This document shows positions 1 to 5,685 of a stretch of DNA of 5,948 bases, piece by piece (within the stretch, counting starts at the first letter, position 1; every line of letters starts with the position of its first letter). The position numbers and the translations under genes are program-made. The DNA is from Bacillota bacterium. Its GTDB lineage: Bacteria > Bacillota > Bacilli > Calditerricolales > Calditerricolaceae. A model generated the notes under the pieces. It had not been told where the DNA came from. It saw only the letters and a program-made list of their open reading frames with translations, and made no database searches. The stretch spans positions 1-5,948 of the forward strand of contig PKQU01000129.1 in assembly GCA_017577925.1 (NCBI GenBank), in the 5' to 3' direction.

Positions 1-1
1 C

Positions 2-235
2 TACGGCGAGCAGGTGATGGCCTTCATTCGCCTCAAGCCGGGGGAGACGATGACGGAGGACGAGGTGCGTGCCTACTGCGAGGGGAAGATCGCCCATTAC
101 AAGATCCCCAAATACATCAAGTTTGTCAACGAGTACCCGATGACCGCGTCAGGAAAGGTGCAAAAGTACAAACTGCGCGAGATGGCCATTCGCGAATTGG
201 GCCTGGAGGCGGCAAGCGACATCGAGACGGCGTGA
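2..235 (+). CDS. AMP-forming acyl-CoA synthetase, C-terminal end (5' partial)
   Basis: Only the last 77 codons are present; the frame is open to the left edge and ends at TGA 233-235. Seen: the two hallmark motifs of the mobile C-terminal domain of the ANL superfamily (acyl-CoA synthetases, NRPS adenylation domains, luciferase). These are an A9-like HYKIPKYI (fragment residues 32-39) and an A10-like [13 protein letters not shown] (48-60). Known for the family: the SGK lysine (fragment residue 52) contacts the carboxylate and ATP phosphate in the adenylation half-reaction. The enzyme activates a fatty or related carboxylic acid with ATP and passes it to coenzyme A in the cytoplasm. The wording around both motifs resembles the ACSF2/YngI type of medium- or long-chain acyl-CoA synthetase, but the substrate pocket lies outside the window, so the substrate is not determined. 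An intrinsic terminator follows, so it is probably the last gene of its transcript. Confidence 0.88.
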   Translation, partial: YGEQVMAFIRLKPGETMTEDEVRAYCEGKIAHYKIPKYIKFVNEYPMTASGKVQKYKLREMAIRELGLEAASDIETA

Positions 236-286
236 ACGCGAAGGGGCCAGATTCGCGCGCCACCGGGGTGTTCCGTGGGGAGGCTG

Positions 287-317
287 GCGTCCCGCCTTGG
301 CAGCGGGGCGCTTTTTT
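287..317 (+). terminator. Intrinsic terminator after the acyl-CoA synthetase
   Basis: GCGTCCCGC (287-295) pairs with GCGGGGCGC (303-311) around the 7-base loop CTTGGCA; T290 with G308 is a G-U wobble. A run of six T (312-317) follows directly. This is a standard Rho-independent terminator. It begins about 50 bases after the stop of the upstream gene and ends before the trmK promoter, so it separates the two transcription units. The 3' arm can also pair with 319-327 (separate entry). Confidence 0.8.
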
Positions 318-327
318 CGCGCCCCGC
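303..327. repeat. Alternative perfect hairpin overlapping the terminator
   Basis: GCGGGGCGC (303-311) has a second perfect complement, GCGCCCCGC (319-327), with the loop TTTTTTC. This 9-bp stem uses the 3' arm of the terminator and puts its U-run in the loop, so the two structures exclude each other. The terminator stem forms first during transcription, which favours termination. The second arm could be the remnant of a bidirectional terminator, or could matter for read-through or for mRNA 3'-end stability. Confidence 0.6.
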
Positions 328-354
328 TTCCGCGCTGCGGTCTGGAACCCGACA

Positions 355-363
355 TGCTATAAT
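355..363 (+). promoter_or_regulatory. Extended -10 promoter of trmK
   Basis: TGCTATAAT is a perfect TATAAT (358-363) with the TGn extension typical of sigma-A promoters with a weak -35. At 17-bp spacing the -35 position (335-340) reads CTGCGG, a poor match to TTGACA, so recognition would rest on the extended -10. The expected transcription start is near 370, giving a leader of about 24 bases. The downstream GG is shared with the second promoter at 4848. Confidence 0.7.
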
Positions 364-393
364 GGGAGCGGAACAGGAAAAAGGAGGATGGTC

Positions 394-1155
394 ATGGCCG
401 CCGTTACCCTCTCGAAACGCCTCCAGACCCTTGCTCGCTTTGTGCCCGCCGGGAGCAGAGTGGCCGACATCGGCACCGATCATGCGCTGCTCCCGGTGTA
501 TCTGGTGCAGACGGGACGCGCGACAAAGGTTGTGGCTACCGACGTGCACCGCGGCCCCTGGGAGGCGGCCCGCGCGCAAGTGGCGCGCCACGGCCTGGAG
601 GGGCGCATTGACGTGCGGTTGGGTGACGGCTTGTCCGTGCTGTTGCCGGACGAGGCCGACGTCATCGTCCTGGCCGGCATGGGCGGAATGCTCATCGAGC
701 GCATCCTGTCCGCCCACCCCGATCGCCTGCGCGGGGTGACGCGCCTCGTGCTGCAGCCCAACACCGATGCGGCTAGGGTACGGCGGTGGCTCCGCGATCA
801 CGGTTTCTGCCTGGTGGACGAGGAGCTCCTTGAAGAGGACGGCCGGCTCTATGAGGTGTTGGTGGCCGAACCGGGCGACGGCCGTGCACCATACCGGGAT
901 GGGGAGCTGCCCGAGGAGGAGCTCCTCGAAGTCGGCCCGCACCTGTGGCGCAAAGCCGCGCCGCTTCTCTTGCGCAAGTGGGAGGCGGAGCGGGACCATC
1001 TGGCCCGCATCTGCGCGCAGTTGGCGCGAGCGGAAAGCGCGGCAGCGGTGGCCAAGCGGGCCGAACTGGAGCGGCAGCGGTCGGCCCTCGACCGTTGGAT
1101 GGCCCTCCTGCAGCAAAAAGAAGCGGCCCCGCCCGGGCGGGATGCCCTCCCCTGA
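394..1155 (+). CDS. trmK: tRNA (adenine(22)-N1)-methyltransferase TrmK
   Basis: 253 residues, close to the roughly 240 usual for the family. TrmK uses S-adenosylmethionine to methylate N1 of A22 in the D-loop region of tRNAs, in the cytoplasm (known for B. subtilis YqfN). Seen: a Rossmann-type methyltransferase with motif I ADIGTDH (residues 24-30), the acidic end of strand 2 at D50, GDG (77-79), the family-specific IVLAGMGG (91-98) and LQPN (120-123). The C-terminal part (about 190-242) is Arg/Glu/Ala-rich and probably coiled-coil, like the TrmK tail thought to contact tRNA. Start choice: AAGGAGG (381-387) is 6 bases from ATG 394 but directly abuts ATG 388, so 394 is preferred. The frame stays open to 232, but that extension crosses the terminator and promoter and has no family similarity. 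No terminator follows; the gene runs into the opposite-strand gene 21 bases on. Confidence 0.93.
   Translation: MAAVTLSKRLQTLARFVPAGSRVADIGTDHALLPVYLVQTGRATKVVATDVHRGPWEAARAQVARHGLEGRIDVRLGDGLSVLLPDEADVIVLAGMGGMLIERILSAHPDRLRGVTRLVLQPNTDAARVRRWLRDHGFCLVDEELLEEDGRLYEVLVAEPGDGRAPYRDGELPEEELLEVGPHLWRKAAPLLLRKWEAERDHLARICAQLARAESAAAVAKRAELERQRSALDRWMALLQQKEAAPPGRDALP
1128..1141. repeat. 14-bp palindrome at the 3' end of trmK; possible weak terminator for the opposite-strand gene
   Basis: CCCGCCCGGGCGGG is a perfect 14-bp palindrome inside the last codons of trmK. Read on the minus strand it is followed by GCCGC, then TTCTTTTT (complement of 1115-1122). This could work as a poor intrinsic terminator for the convergent gene at 1177-1692, but the tight loop and the 6-base gap before the T-rich stretch make it non-canonical. 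Read on the plus strand there is no T-run, so it does not terminate trmK. Confidence 0.3.
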
Positions 1156-1176
1156 ACCGGAAGGGTACCCGATGGA

Positions 1177-1692
1177 CTAGGGGCCGTATATCCGTTCAAA
1201 ATGGGTAACCAGCTGGCGCGCGATTTCGATCGATCGGCGCAAGCCGAGCTCCTGCCCCAACAACACCTGATGCTCGCCCGCCGTGCGCGCCGGTGTGCGG
1301 CGGACCTGTTCCTGTTCCTGCTCCAGGTACTGGATGAGGATGGCCAGCTGCAGCTTCCCCAGGTTCTGGTCGCCACGTTTTTCTTGCTCCGCGGCTTGCT
1401 TCTGCGCCAGGGCCGCTTCCACGTACTTGTCAATGTCGGCTTCGGCAAAGCGTCGGCCGGTGCGGAGGATGCGGCCGTAATCGTTGGTGCGGTTGGGCAG
1501 CAGGCGCACCAGGTGTCCGGTATGGGCAAGCAGGAAACGGCACAAAAGCTCGGTGCTTTCGGTGAAGGCGTTGTGGAGGAGGGAATACTCCCCGCGGAAG
1601 CGCCCAGCTTTGGGATCGAAATCATGAAGCAGCGTGTACTCGTCGCAGGAGGGGCAGAACATCAGGTATTCCGTTTTGAGGGGCTGCGCCAT
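1177..1692 (-). CDS. Uncharacterised 171-residue protein with a CPSC motif
   Basis: I do not recognise the family. Seen: 171 residues; near the N-terminus MFCPSCDEY (C13, C16), which looks like half of a zinc-ribbon knuckle; then a C/H-rich segment with C51, H57 and H60 (LCRFLLAHTGHLV) that might complete a metal site. Residues 85-135 are charged and helical with Glu/Gln/Lys repeats (probable coiled coil). The C-terminus (147-168) is also helical. There is no signal peptide or membrane segment, so it is probably cytoplasmic. Reasons it is a real gene: GGAGGG (complement of 1699-1704) sits 6 bases before ATG 1692, the amino-acid composition is balanced, and overlapping frames on the other strand are low-complexity. 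The gene converges on trmK (21-base gap) and diverges from yqfO (103-base gap), lying opposite to all its neighbours. A regulator or zinc-binding adaptor is possible, but this is only a guess from shape. Confidence 0.75.
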   Translation of the reverse strand: MAQPLKTEYLMFCPSCDEYTLLHDFDPKAGRFRGEYSLLHNAFTESTELLCRFLLAHTGHLVRLLPNRTNDYGRILRTGRRFAEADIDKYVEAALAQKQAAEQEKRGDQNLGKLQLAILIQYLEQEQEQVRRTPARTAGEHQVLLGQELGLRRSIEIARQLVTHFERIYGP

Positions 1693-1710
1693 GGTTGTCC
1701 CTCCCCGAGG

Positions 1711-1741
1711 ATAGGGTTCGGTGCAGGTACCGTTACCCTAT
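1711..1741. repeat. Two-part dyad in the divergent intergenic region
   Basis: ATAGGGT (1711-1717) and ACCCTAT (1735-1741) are perfect inverted repeats. Inside them CGGT (1719-1722) and ACCG (1729-1732) are again inverted, leaving a GCAGGT loop. Together they give an 11-bp stem broken by a 1x2 internal loop. The dyad lies 18 bases upstream of the start of the minus-strand gene and 54 bases upstream of yqfO. That position fits an operator for a dimeric regulator of either gene, or an RNA hairpin in the leader. No T-run follows on either strand, so it is not a terminator. I see no convincing -35/-10 pair in the region. Confidence 0.55.
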
Positions 1742-1795
1742 GCAGGGGGAAGGGGAAATGTGCAGACGCGAGTCTACACGAAGGAGGCGATGCCG

Positions 1796-2914
1796 ATGGC
1801 CGTCTGCCACGGACAAACCGTGGTCCAATACCTCGAGGCGTTTGCGCCCAAACACCTGGCCGTGCCGGACGATCGCATCGGGCTGCAGGTGGGGACGCTG
1901 GACAAGGACGTGAAACGGGTGATGATCGCCCTCGACGTGCTGGAGCCGGTTGTCGACGAGGCCATCGCCAAGGGTGTGGACCTGATCATCGCCCACCACG
2001 CGCCGATTTTCCGCCCACTTTCCTCCTTGCGCACCGATCTGCCCCAGGGGCGGCTCTTGGCGAAGCTGCTCCAGCACGACATCGCCGTGTACGTGGCCCA
2101 CACCAACCTCGACGTCGCTCCCGGCGGAATCAACGACCTCATGGCCGAGCGACTGGGGCTTGTGGAGACGGAGGTGCTCGACCCGCTCCATGAGGAGAAG
2201 CTGAAGAAGATCGTGGTGTTCGTGCCCAAAACCCACCACCGTCAAGTGCTCGATGCCATGGCCGACGCCGGGGCGGGATGGATCGGCAACTACAGCCACT
2301 GCACGTTCAACGTGGAAGGGACGGGCACGTTTCTTCCGCGGGAGGGGGCCAACCCCTTCATCGGGCAGCCGGGGAAGCTGGAGACGGTTGAGGAGATTCG
2401 CCTAGAGACGATTGTGCCCGAGCCGCTTCTCAAACGCGTCATCCAAGCCATGCTGAAAGCCCATCCCTATGAGGAAGTGGCGTTCGACGTCTACCCGGTG
2501 GAAAACGCCGGACGCGTCTATGGACTGGGCCGTATCGGCAAGCTGCCCAAGCCCCTTTCCCTGCGTGCCCTGGCGGAGAAGGTGAAGGCGGTCTTTGATG
2601 TGCCCGCCGTGCGCGTTGTCGGCGACCTCGACCGCCAAGTGGAAACGGTGGCCGTTTTGGGCGGCGACGGGAATAAATTTGTGGCGAAGGCGGCCCGGCG
2701 CGGCGCCGACGTGCTCATTACCGGTGATGTCTACTACCACACGGCCCATGATGCGCTGGCCCTGGGTCTTTCCCTCATCGACCCGGGACACAACGTGGAG
2801 CGCATCATGAAGGACGCCTTGCGCGCGTACCTTGCCGAGCAGCTCCGGCGCGCGGGTTATGACACCGAGGTGATTGCCTCGGAGGTATCCACCGAGCCGT
2901 TCCAGTTTGTGTGA
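1796..2914 (+). CDS. yqfO: Nif3-like dinuclear metal centre protein, YqfO type
   Basis: 372 residues, matching the long Bacillus form (YqfO, about 373). Seen: the N-terminal Nif3/DUF34 half with PDDRIGLQVG (24-33), the metal ligands AHHAPIF (H67, H68) and AHTNLDVAPGG (H102, D106). A CutA/PII-like insert (about 137-237) contains KAHPYEEVAFDVYP. The C-terminal half has VLGGDGNKF (287-295), LITGDVYYH (307-315) and DPGHNVE (H332, E335), which complete the site. Known for the family: hexameric toroid with two metals per subunit; the biochemical role is unsettled, with proposals including GTP cyclohydrolase I type 2 and metal insertion or metabolite repair. Start choice: AAGGAGG (1781-1787) lies 8 bases before ATG 1796 but only 2 before ATG 1790. 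In Bacillus the gene is next to trmK; here the two are split by the opposite-strand gene. It probably shares a transcript with pepF. Confidence 0.93.
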   Translation: MAVCHGQTVVQYLEAFAPKHLAVPDDRIGLQVGTLDKDVKRVMIALDVLEPVVDEAIAKGVDLIIAHHAPIFRPLSSLRTDLPQGRLLAKLLQHDIAVYVAHTNLDVAPGGINDLMAERLGLVETEVLDPLHEEKLKKIVVFVPKTHHRQVLDAMADAGAGWIGNYSHCTFNVEGTGTFLPREGANPFIGQPGKLETVEEIRLETIVPEPLLKRVIQAMLKAHPYEEVAFDVYPVENAGRVYGLGRIGKLPKPLSLRALAEKVKAVFDVPAVRVVGDLDRQVETVAVLGGDGNKFVAKAARRGADVLITGDVYYHTAHDALALGLSLIDPGHNVERIMKDALRAYLAEQLRRAGYDTEVIASEVSTEPFQFV

Positions 2915-2955
2915 ACGGCGGCGGTGGCGACGCATGGTCAAGGGGGGGACCGTTC

Positions 2956-4773
2956 ATGGCCAAGGAGGCGGCCAAGTCCAAAACACTACCCAAACGGGAA
3001 GAGATTCCCGAACGGTACAAGTGGCGGCTGGAAGACCTGTTTGCCAGCCGGGAAGAGTGGGAGCGCGTGTTTCGGGAAGCGCAGGCGCTCATCGACCAAA
3101 TCGCCGCCTACAGCGGGACGCTGGGCCAGTCGGGGCAGCGTCTCCTCGAGGCGCTCAGGCTGCGCGACGAGCTGGAAGTGCGGGTGGAGCGGCTGTATGC
3201 CTACGCGCGCATGCGCCGCGACGAAGACGCCACGCGGGCCGAGCACCAGGCCTTGAGTGACCGGGCGACCACGCTTCTCGTGCAGGCAGAGGCGGCCCTT
3301 TCGTTTCTCGAACCGGAGATCCTGAGCATCCCTGAAGAACGGCTGCGGACGTGGCTCGAGGAAGTGGAAGGCCTGGCCCTTTACCAGACGGCGCTGGAAA
3401 ACCTGCTCGTGCTCAAACCCCACGTGCGTTCGGCGGAGGTGGAGCGGCTCCTGGCCGAGGCCGGCGAGCTGGCCGACGCGCCACGCACGGTGTACGGCAT
3501 GCTGTCCGACGCGGATCTGCGCTTTCCGACCATTCGCGATGAACGCGGCGACGAGGTGGAGCTGACAAAGGGGCGCTACCTCACCTTTCTGGAAAGCGCC
3601 GACCGGCGTGTGCGCCGGGAAGCCTTTACCGCCCTCTACCGGGTCTACGAGAGCAAGATCCACACCTTTGCCGCCTTGTTTGCGGCCAGCGTCAAGAAGG
3701 ATGTCTTTTTCGCCCGCGCCCGTAACTACCGCTCCGCCCTCGAGGCCGCGCTCACGCCGAATCGCATTCCGGTGGCCGTCTACACGCAGCTCATCGACAC
3801 CGTGCGCCGCCACCTGCCGCTTCTCCACCGCTACCTGGCGCTGCGCAAGAAGGCCCTTGGCCTTGATGAGCTCCACATGTATGACCTGTACGTCCCCCTG
3901 GCGCGCCTGGAGCGGACCGTGCCATACGAGAAGGCGGCCGAGCTGGTGACGCGGGCGCTGGCGGTGCTGGGGAACGACTACGTGCGGGTGCTGAAAGAAG
4001 CCTTTGCCTCGCGGTGGATTGATGTTTACGAAAACCGCGGCAAGCGTTCCGGGGCCTATTCTTGGGGCGCCTATGGCACGCACCCCTACATCCTTTTGAA
4101 TTACCAGGGAACGCTGCACGACGTGTTCACGCTGGCCCACGAGATGGGTCACGCTCTCCACAGCCACTACTCGTGGACACACCAGCCCTACGTGTATGCC
4201 CACTACCGCATCTTTGTCGCCGAAGTGGCGTCCACGGTGAACGAGATCCTGTTGGTTCGCTACCTGCTGGAACGGACCACGGATCCCACCGAGCGCCTGG
4301 CCCTTCTTCACCACCAGCTGGAACAGTTCCGCACGACGGTGTTTCGCCAGACGATGTTCGCGGAATTCGAAAAATGGGCCCACGAGCAGGTAGAGGGCGG
4401 CCAGCCGCTGACGGCCGAGACGCTCTGCGCCCGGTACCGGAAGCTCAATGAGGAATACCACGGCCCGGAGGTGACGGTGGATCCGCAGATCGCCTACGAG
4501 TGGGCGCGCATTCCCCACTTCTACTCGCCCTTCTACGTGTACCAGTACGCCACCGGCTATGCGGCGGCCATCGCCCTGGCGCAGGGGATCCTGGAGCGGC
4601 CGAAGGAGGCTGTGCCGCGCTACCTCGCGTTTCTCAAGGCGGGTTCGTCCGACACGCCCATTGCCCTTTTGCAGCGCGCCGGTGTTGATATGACGCGTCC
4701 CGAGCCTATCGAGAAGGCCTTGGCCGTGTTTGCCGGCCTTGTCGATGAGTTGGAGCGGCTCGTGGGTGCCTAG
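2956..4773 (+). CDS. pepF: Oligoendopeptidase F (M3B zinc metallopeptidase)
   Basis: 605 residues, near the family length (about 600-610). This cytoplasmic zinc endopeptidase cleaves short peptides and takes part in intracellular peptide turnover. Seen: a helical N-terminal M3 region starting RYKWRLEDLFAS, the HEMGH zinc motif (H395, E396, H399) followed by the third ligand in VAEVAST (E423, 24 residues on), and the substrate-side block HFYSPFYVYQYATGY (from H521), all in the order expected for M3B. There is no signal peptide. Start choice: ATG 2956 is preceded at 7 bases by AAGGGGGGG (2940-2948), a G-rich but not ideal ribosome binding site. A perfect AAGGAGG (2962-2968) lies just inside the gene but has no start codon at a usable distance after it. 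The frame is open from GTG 2911, but those extra codons are glycine-rich and unlike the family. It follows yqfO by 41 bases without a terminator. Confidence 0.94.
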   Translation: MAKEAAKSKTLPKREEIPERYKWRLEDLFASREEWERVFREAQALIDQIAAYSGTLGQSGQRLLEALRLRDELEVRVERLYAYARMRRDEDATRAEHQALSDRATTLLVQAEAALSFLEPEILSIPEERLRTWLEEVEGLALYQTALENLLVLKPHVRSAEVERLLAEAGELADAPRTVYGMLSDADLRFPTIRDERGDEVELTKGRYLTFLESADRRVRREAFTALYRVYESKIHTFAALFAASVKKDVFFARARNYRSALEAALTPNRIPVAVYTQLIDTVRRHLPLLHRYLALRKKALGLDELHMYDLYVPLARLERTVPYEKAAELVTRALAVLGNDYVRVLKEAFASRWIDVYENRGKRSGAYSWGAYGTHPYILLNYQGTLHDVFTLAHEMGHALHSHYSWTHQPYVYAHYRIFVAEVASTVNEILLVRYLLERTTDPTERLALLHHQLEQFRTTVFRQTMFAEFEKWAHEQVEGGQPLTAETLCARYRKLNEEYHGPEVTVDPQIAYEWARIPHFYSPFYVYQYATGYAAAIALAQGILERPKEAVPRYLAFLKAGSSDTPIALLQRAGVDMTRPEPIEKALAVFAGLVDELERLVGA

Positions 4774-4847
4774 CAGATGCGATCCGGCGACGCGATACCG
4801 TTCGAGCACGTTTCGCGGTTGAAGATGTACCGTCCGTTTTTTTACAA

Positions 4848-4856
4848 TGATATAAT
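4848..4856 (+). promoter_or_regulatory. Extended -10 promoter of the DJ-1/PfpI gene
   Basis: TGATATAAT gives a perfect TATAAT (4851-4856) with the TGn extension. At 17-bp spacing the -35 position (4828-4833) reads TACCGT, a weak match. A run of seven T (4837-4843) lies just upstream; it has no strong hairpin before it, so it is a poor terminator for pepF. The expected transcription start is near 4863, which puts the start of the mRNA at the base of the leader hairpin. Confidence 0.7.
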
Positions 4857-4864
4857 GGAGTCCG

Positions 4865-4903
4865 CGACGGGTGTGTGACCGTCTGGCTGGTCATCCACCG
4901 TCG
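4865..4903 (+). promoter_or_regulatory. 5'-proximal leader hairpin of the DJ-1/PfpI gene
   Basis: CGACGG (4865-4870) pairs with CCGTCG (4898-4903), and TGACC (4876-4880) pairs with GGTCA (4889-4893) around an 8-base loop. Between the two stems, extra pairs are possible with bulges. The structure begins within about two bases of the predicted transcription start and ends 11 bases before the AGGAGG ribosome binding site. It could protect the 5' end of the mRNA, serve as a protein-binding operator on DNA, or be a regulatory leader. It matches no riboswitch class I can recognise. Confidence 0.5.
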
Positions 4904-4929
4904 AATTGTGTCGGAGGAGGGGATGGTTC

Positions 4930-5496
4930 ATGGCCAAGGTCTTGATTCTCACCGGTGACGCCGTTGAGGCGCTGGAAGTTTTTTACCCGTTGTACCGCCT
5001 GAAGGAAGCGGGACACGAGGTTCATGTGGCGGCGCCGACCAAGAAAACCCTGCGCACGGTTGTGCATGACTTCGAGCCTGAGTGGGAGACCTTTACGGAA
5101 AAACAAGCGTATCGCCTGGAAGCCGATATCGCCTTTGCCGATGTCAAGCCGGAGCAGTACGACGGCCTGATCCTGCCCGGCGGCCGGGCGCCGGAATACA
5201 TCCGGCTGAATGAACACGTGCCGCGCATCGTGGGCCACTTCTTTGAGGCCAACAAGCCGATCGGGGCCATTTGCCATGCTGCGCTGATCTTTGCGCGGCT
5301 CAAGGAACATTTGGCCGGCCGGAAACTGACGGCGTACACGGCTTGCCGCCCGGACGTCGAGGCCCTGGGCGCGTCCTACGTGACCGAGCCGCTCCATGTC
5401 GACGGCAACTTGGTGTCGGCCCACGCCTGGCCCGACCTTCCCGGGTTCATGAGGGAGTTCCTGCGGCGGCTTGACGAATCTGTCGCCAACCGATAA
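4930..5496 (+). CDS. DJ-1/PfpI-family protein (DJ-1D-like)
   Basis: 188 residues, a single flavodoxin-like domain. Seen: the N-terminal strand KVLILTGDAVEALEVFYP with the conserved acidic residue at E13, the LILPGGRAPEYIRLNEHV block (80-97), and the nucleophile elbow GAICHAALI (112-120) with C115 and H116. The order Glu...Cys-His is the DJ-1/PfpI active site. The AHAWPDLPGFMREF block (164-177), the HDFEP segment (46-50) and the APEYIRLNEHV wording resemble the DJ-1D type of plants and bacteria more than archaeal PfpI (inference from memory). Known for the superfamily: intracellular proteases, methylglyoxal-converting glyoxalase III, proposed protein deglycases and stress chaperones. A role against reactive carbonyls or other stress is likely, the exact reaction unknown. 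Start choice: AGGAGG (4915-4920) is 9 bases before ATG 4930; ATG 4923 is out of frame. It stands alone between its own promoter and terminator. Confidence 0.88.
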   Translation: MAKVLILTGDAVEALEVFYPLYRLKEAGHEVHVAAPTKKTLRTVVHDFEPEWETFTEKQAYRLEADIAFADVKPEQYDGLILPGGRAPEYIRLNEHVPRIVGHFFEANKPIGAICHAALIFARLKEHLAGRKLTAYTACRPDVEALGASYVTEPLHVDGNLVSAHAWPDLPGFMREFLRRLDESVANR

Positions 5497-5503
5497 GGCG
5501 AGC

Positions 5504-5538
5504 ACGTCCTCACCTGCACGGGTGAGGACGTTTTTTTT
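5504..5538 (+). terminator. Strong intrinsic terminator after the DJ-1/PfpI gene
   Basis: ACGTCCTCACC (5504-5514) pairs perfectly with GGTGAGGACGT (5521-5531) around the loop TGCACG. The 11-bp stem runs into eight T (5531-5538). It begins 7 bases after the TAA stop and ends the single-gene transcript. Confidence 0.95.
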
Positions 5539-5685
5539 CGATATCTGCCGGGCGGCAGAGCGCCTTGTCCTTTCTTTCCGAGCTCGAAGCTGGTCTATTT
5601 TTGTCACACGGCGAATACATGAACCTACACAAGGCTACGGACGGCCAAATGGCAAAGCGGATGACGGGATGGGAGGGATGTGCTG

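Noticed and set aside
261..317. T-box riboswitch suggested by GGGGTGTTCCGTGG before a GC-rich terminator
   Set aside because: The match to the T-box consensus needs a gap and several mismatches, the TGGN tRNA-binding bulge is absent, only about 50 bases precede the terminator, and the next gene is not an aminoacyl-tRNA synthetase or amino-acid gene.
820..931. Direct repeat GAGGAGCTCCTYGAAG inside trmK (820-835 and 916-931)
   Set aside because: Both copies encode Glu-Glu-Leu-Leu-Glu in frame; common codons for the same acidic helix motif explain the similarity.
97..1116. 339-codon minus-strand frame opposite the acyl-CoA synthetase end and trmK
   Set aside because: It spans a terminator, a promoter and two genes and has shadow-like composition. 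trmK on the plus strand has the full family motif set.
1163..1170. GGGTACCC palindrome between the convergent genes as a terminator or regulatory site
   Set aside because: Eight bases with no room for a loop and no T-run; too short to support a function.
1758..1913. ATG 1758 after a purine-rich stretch as the start of a small leader peptide before yqfO
   Set aside because: The purine-rich stretch ends only about 3 bases before the ATG, the product is an Arg-rich shadow overlapping yqfO, and there is no family similarity.
1201..2193. 330-codon plus-strand frame overlapping the unknown gene and the start of yqfO
   Set aside because: It covers parts of two better-supported genes, becomes Arg/Gly/Ala-rich low-complexity sequence in the overlap with yqfO, and lacks a ribosome binding site.
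2986..4809. 607-codon open frame on the minus strand opposite pepF
   Set aside because: It is an antisense shadow of a GC-rich gene. pepF on the plus strand carries all M3B motifs, whereas the minus frame is His/Gly/Val-rich, has no recognisable motif and has no convincing ribosome binding site.
4797..4843. Terminator for pepF formed by short ACCG/CGGT stems before a T7 run
   Set aside because: The stems are only 4-5 bp with large loops, and the T-run lies within the promoter region of the next gene. Any effect would be weak.
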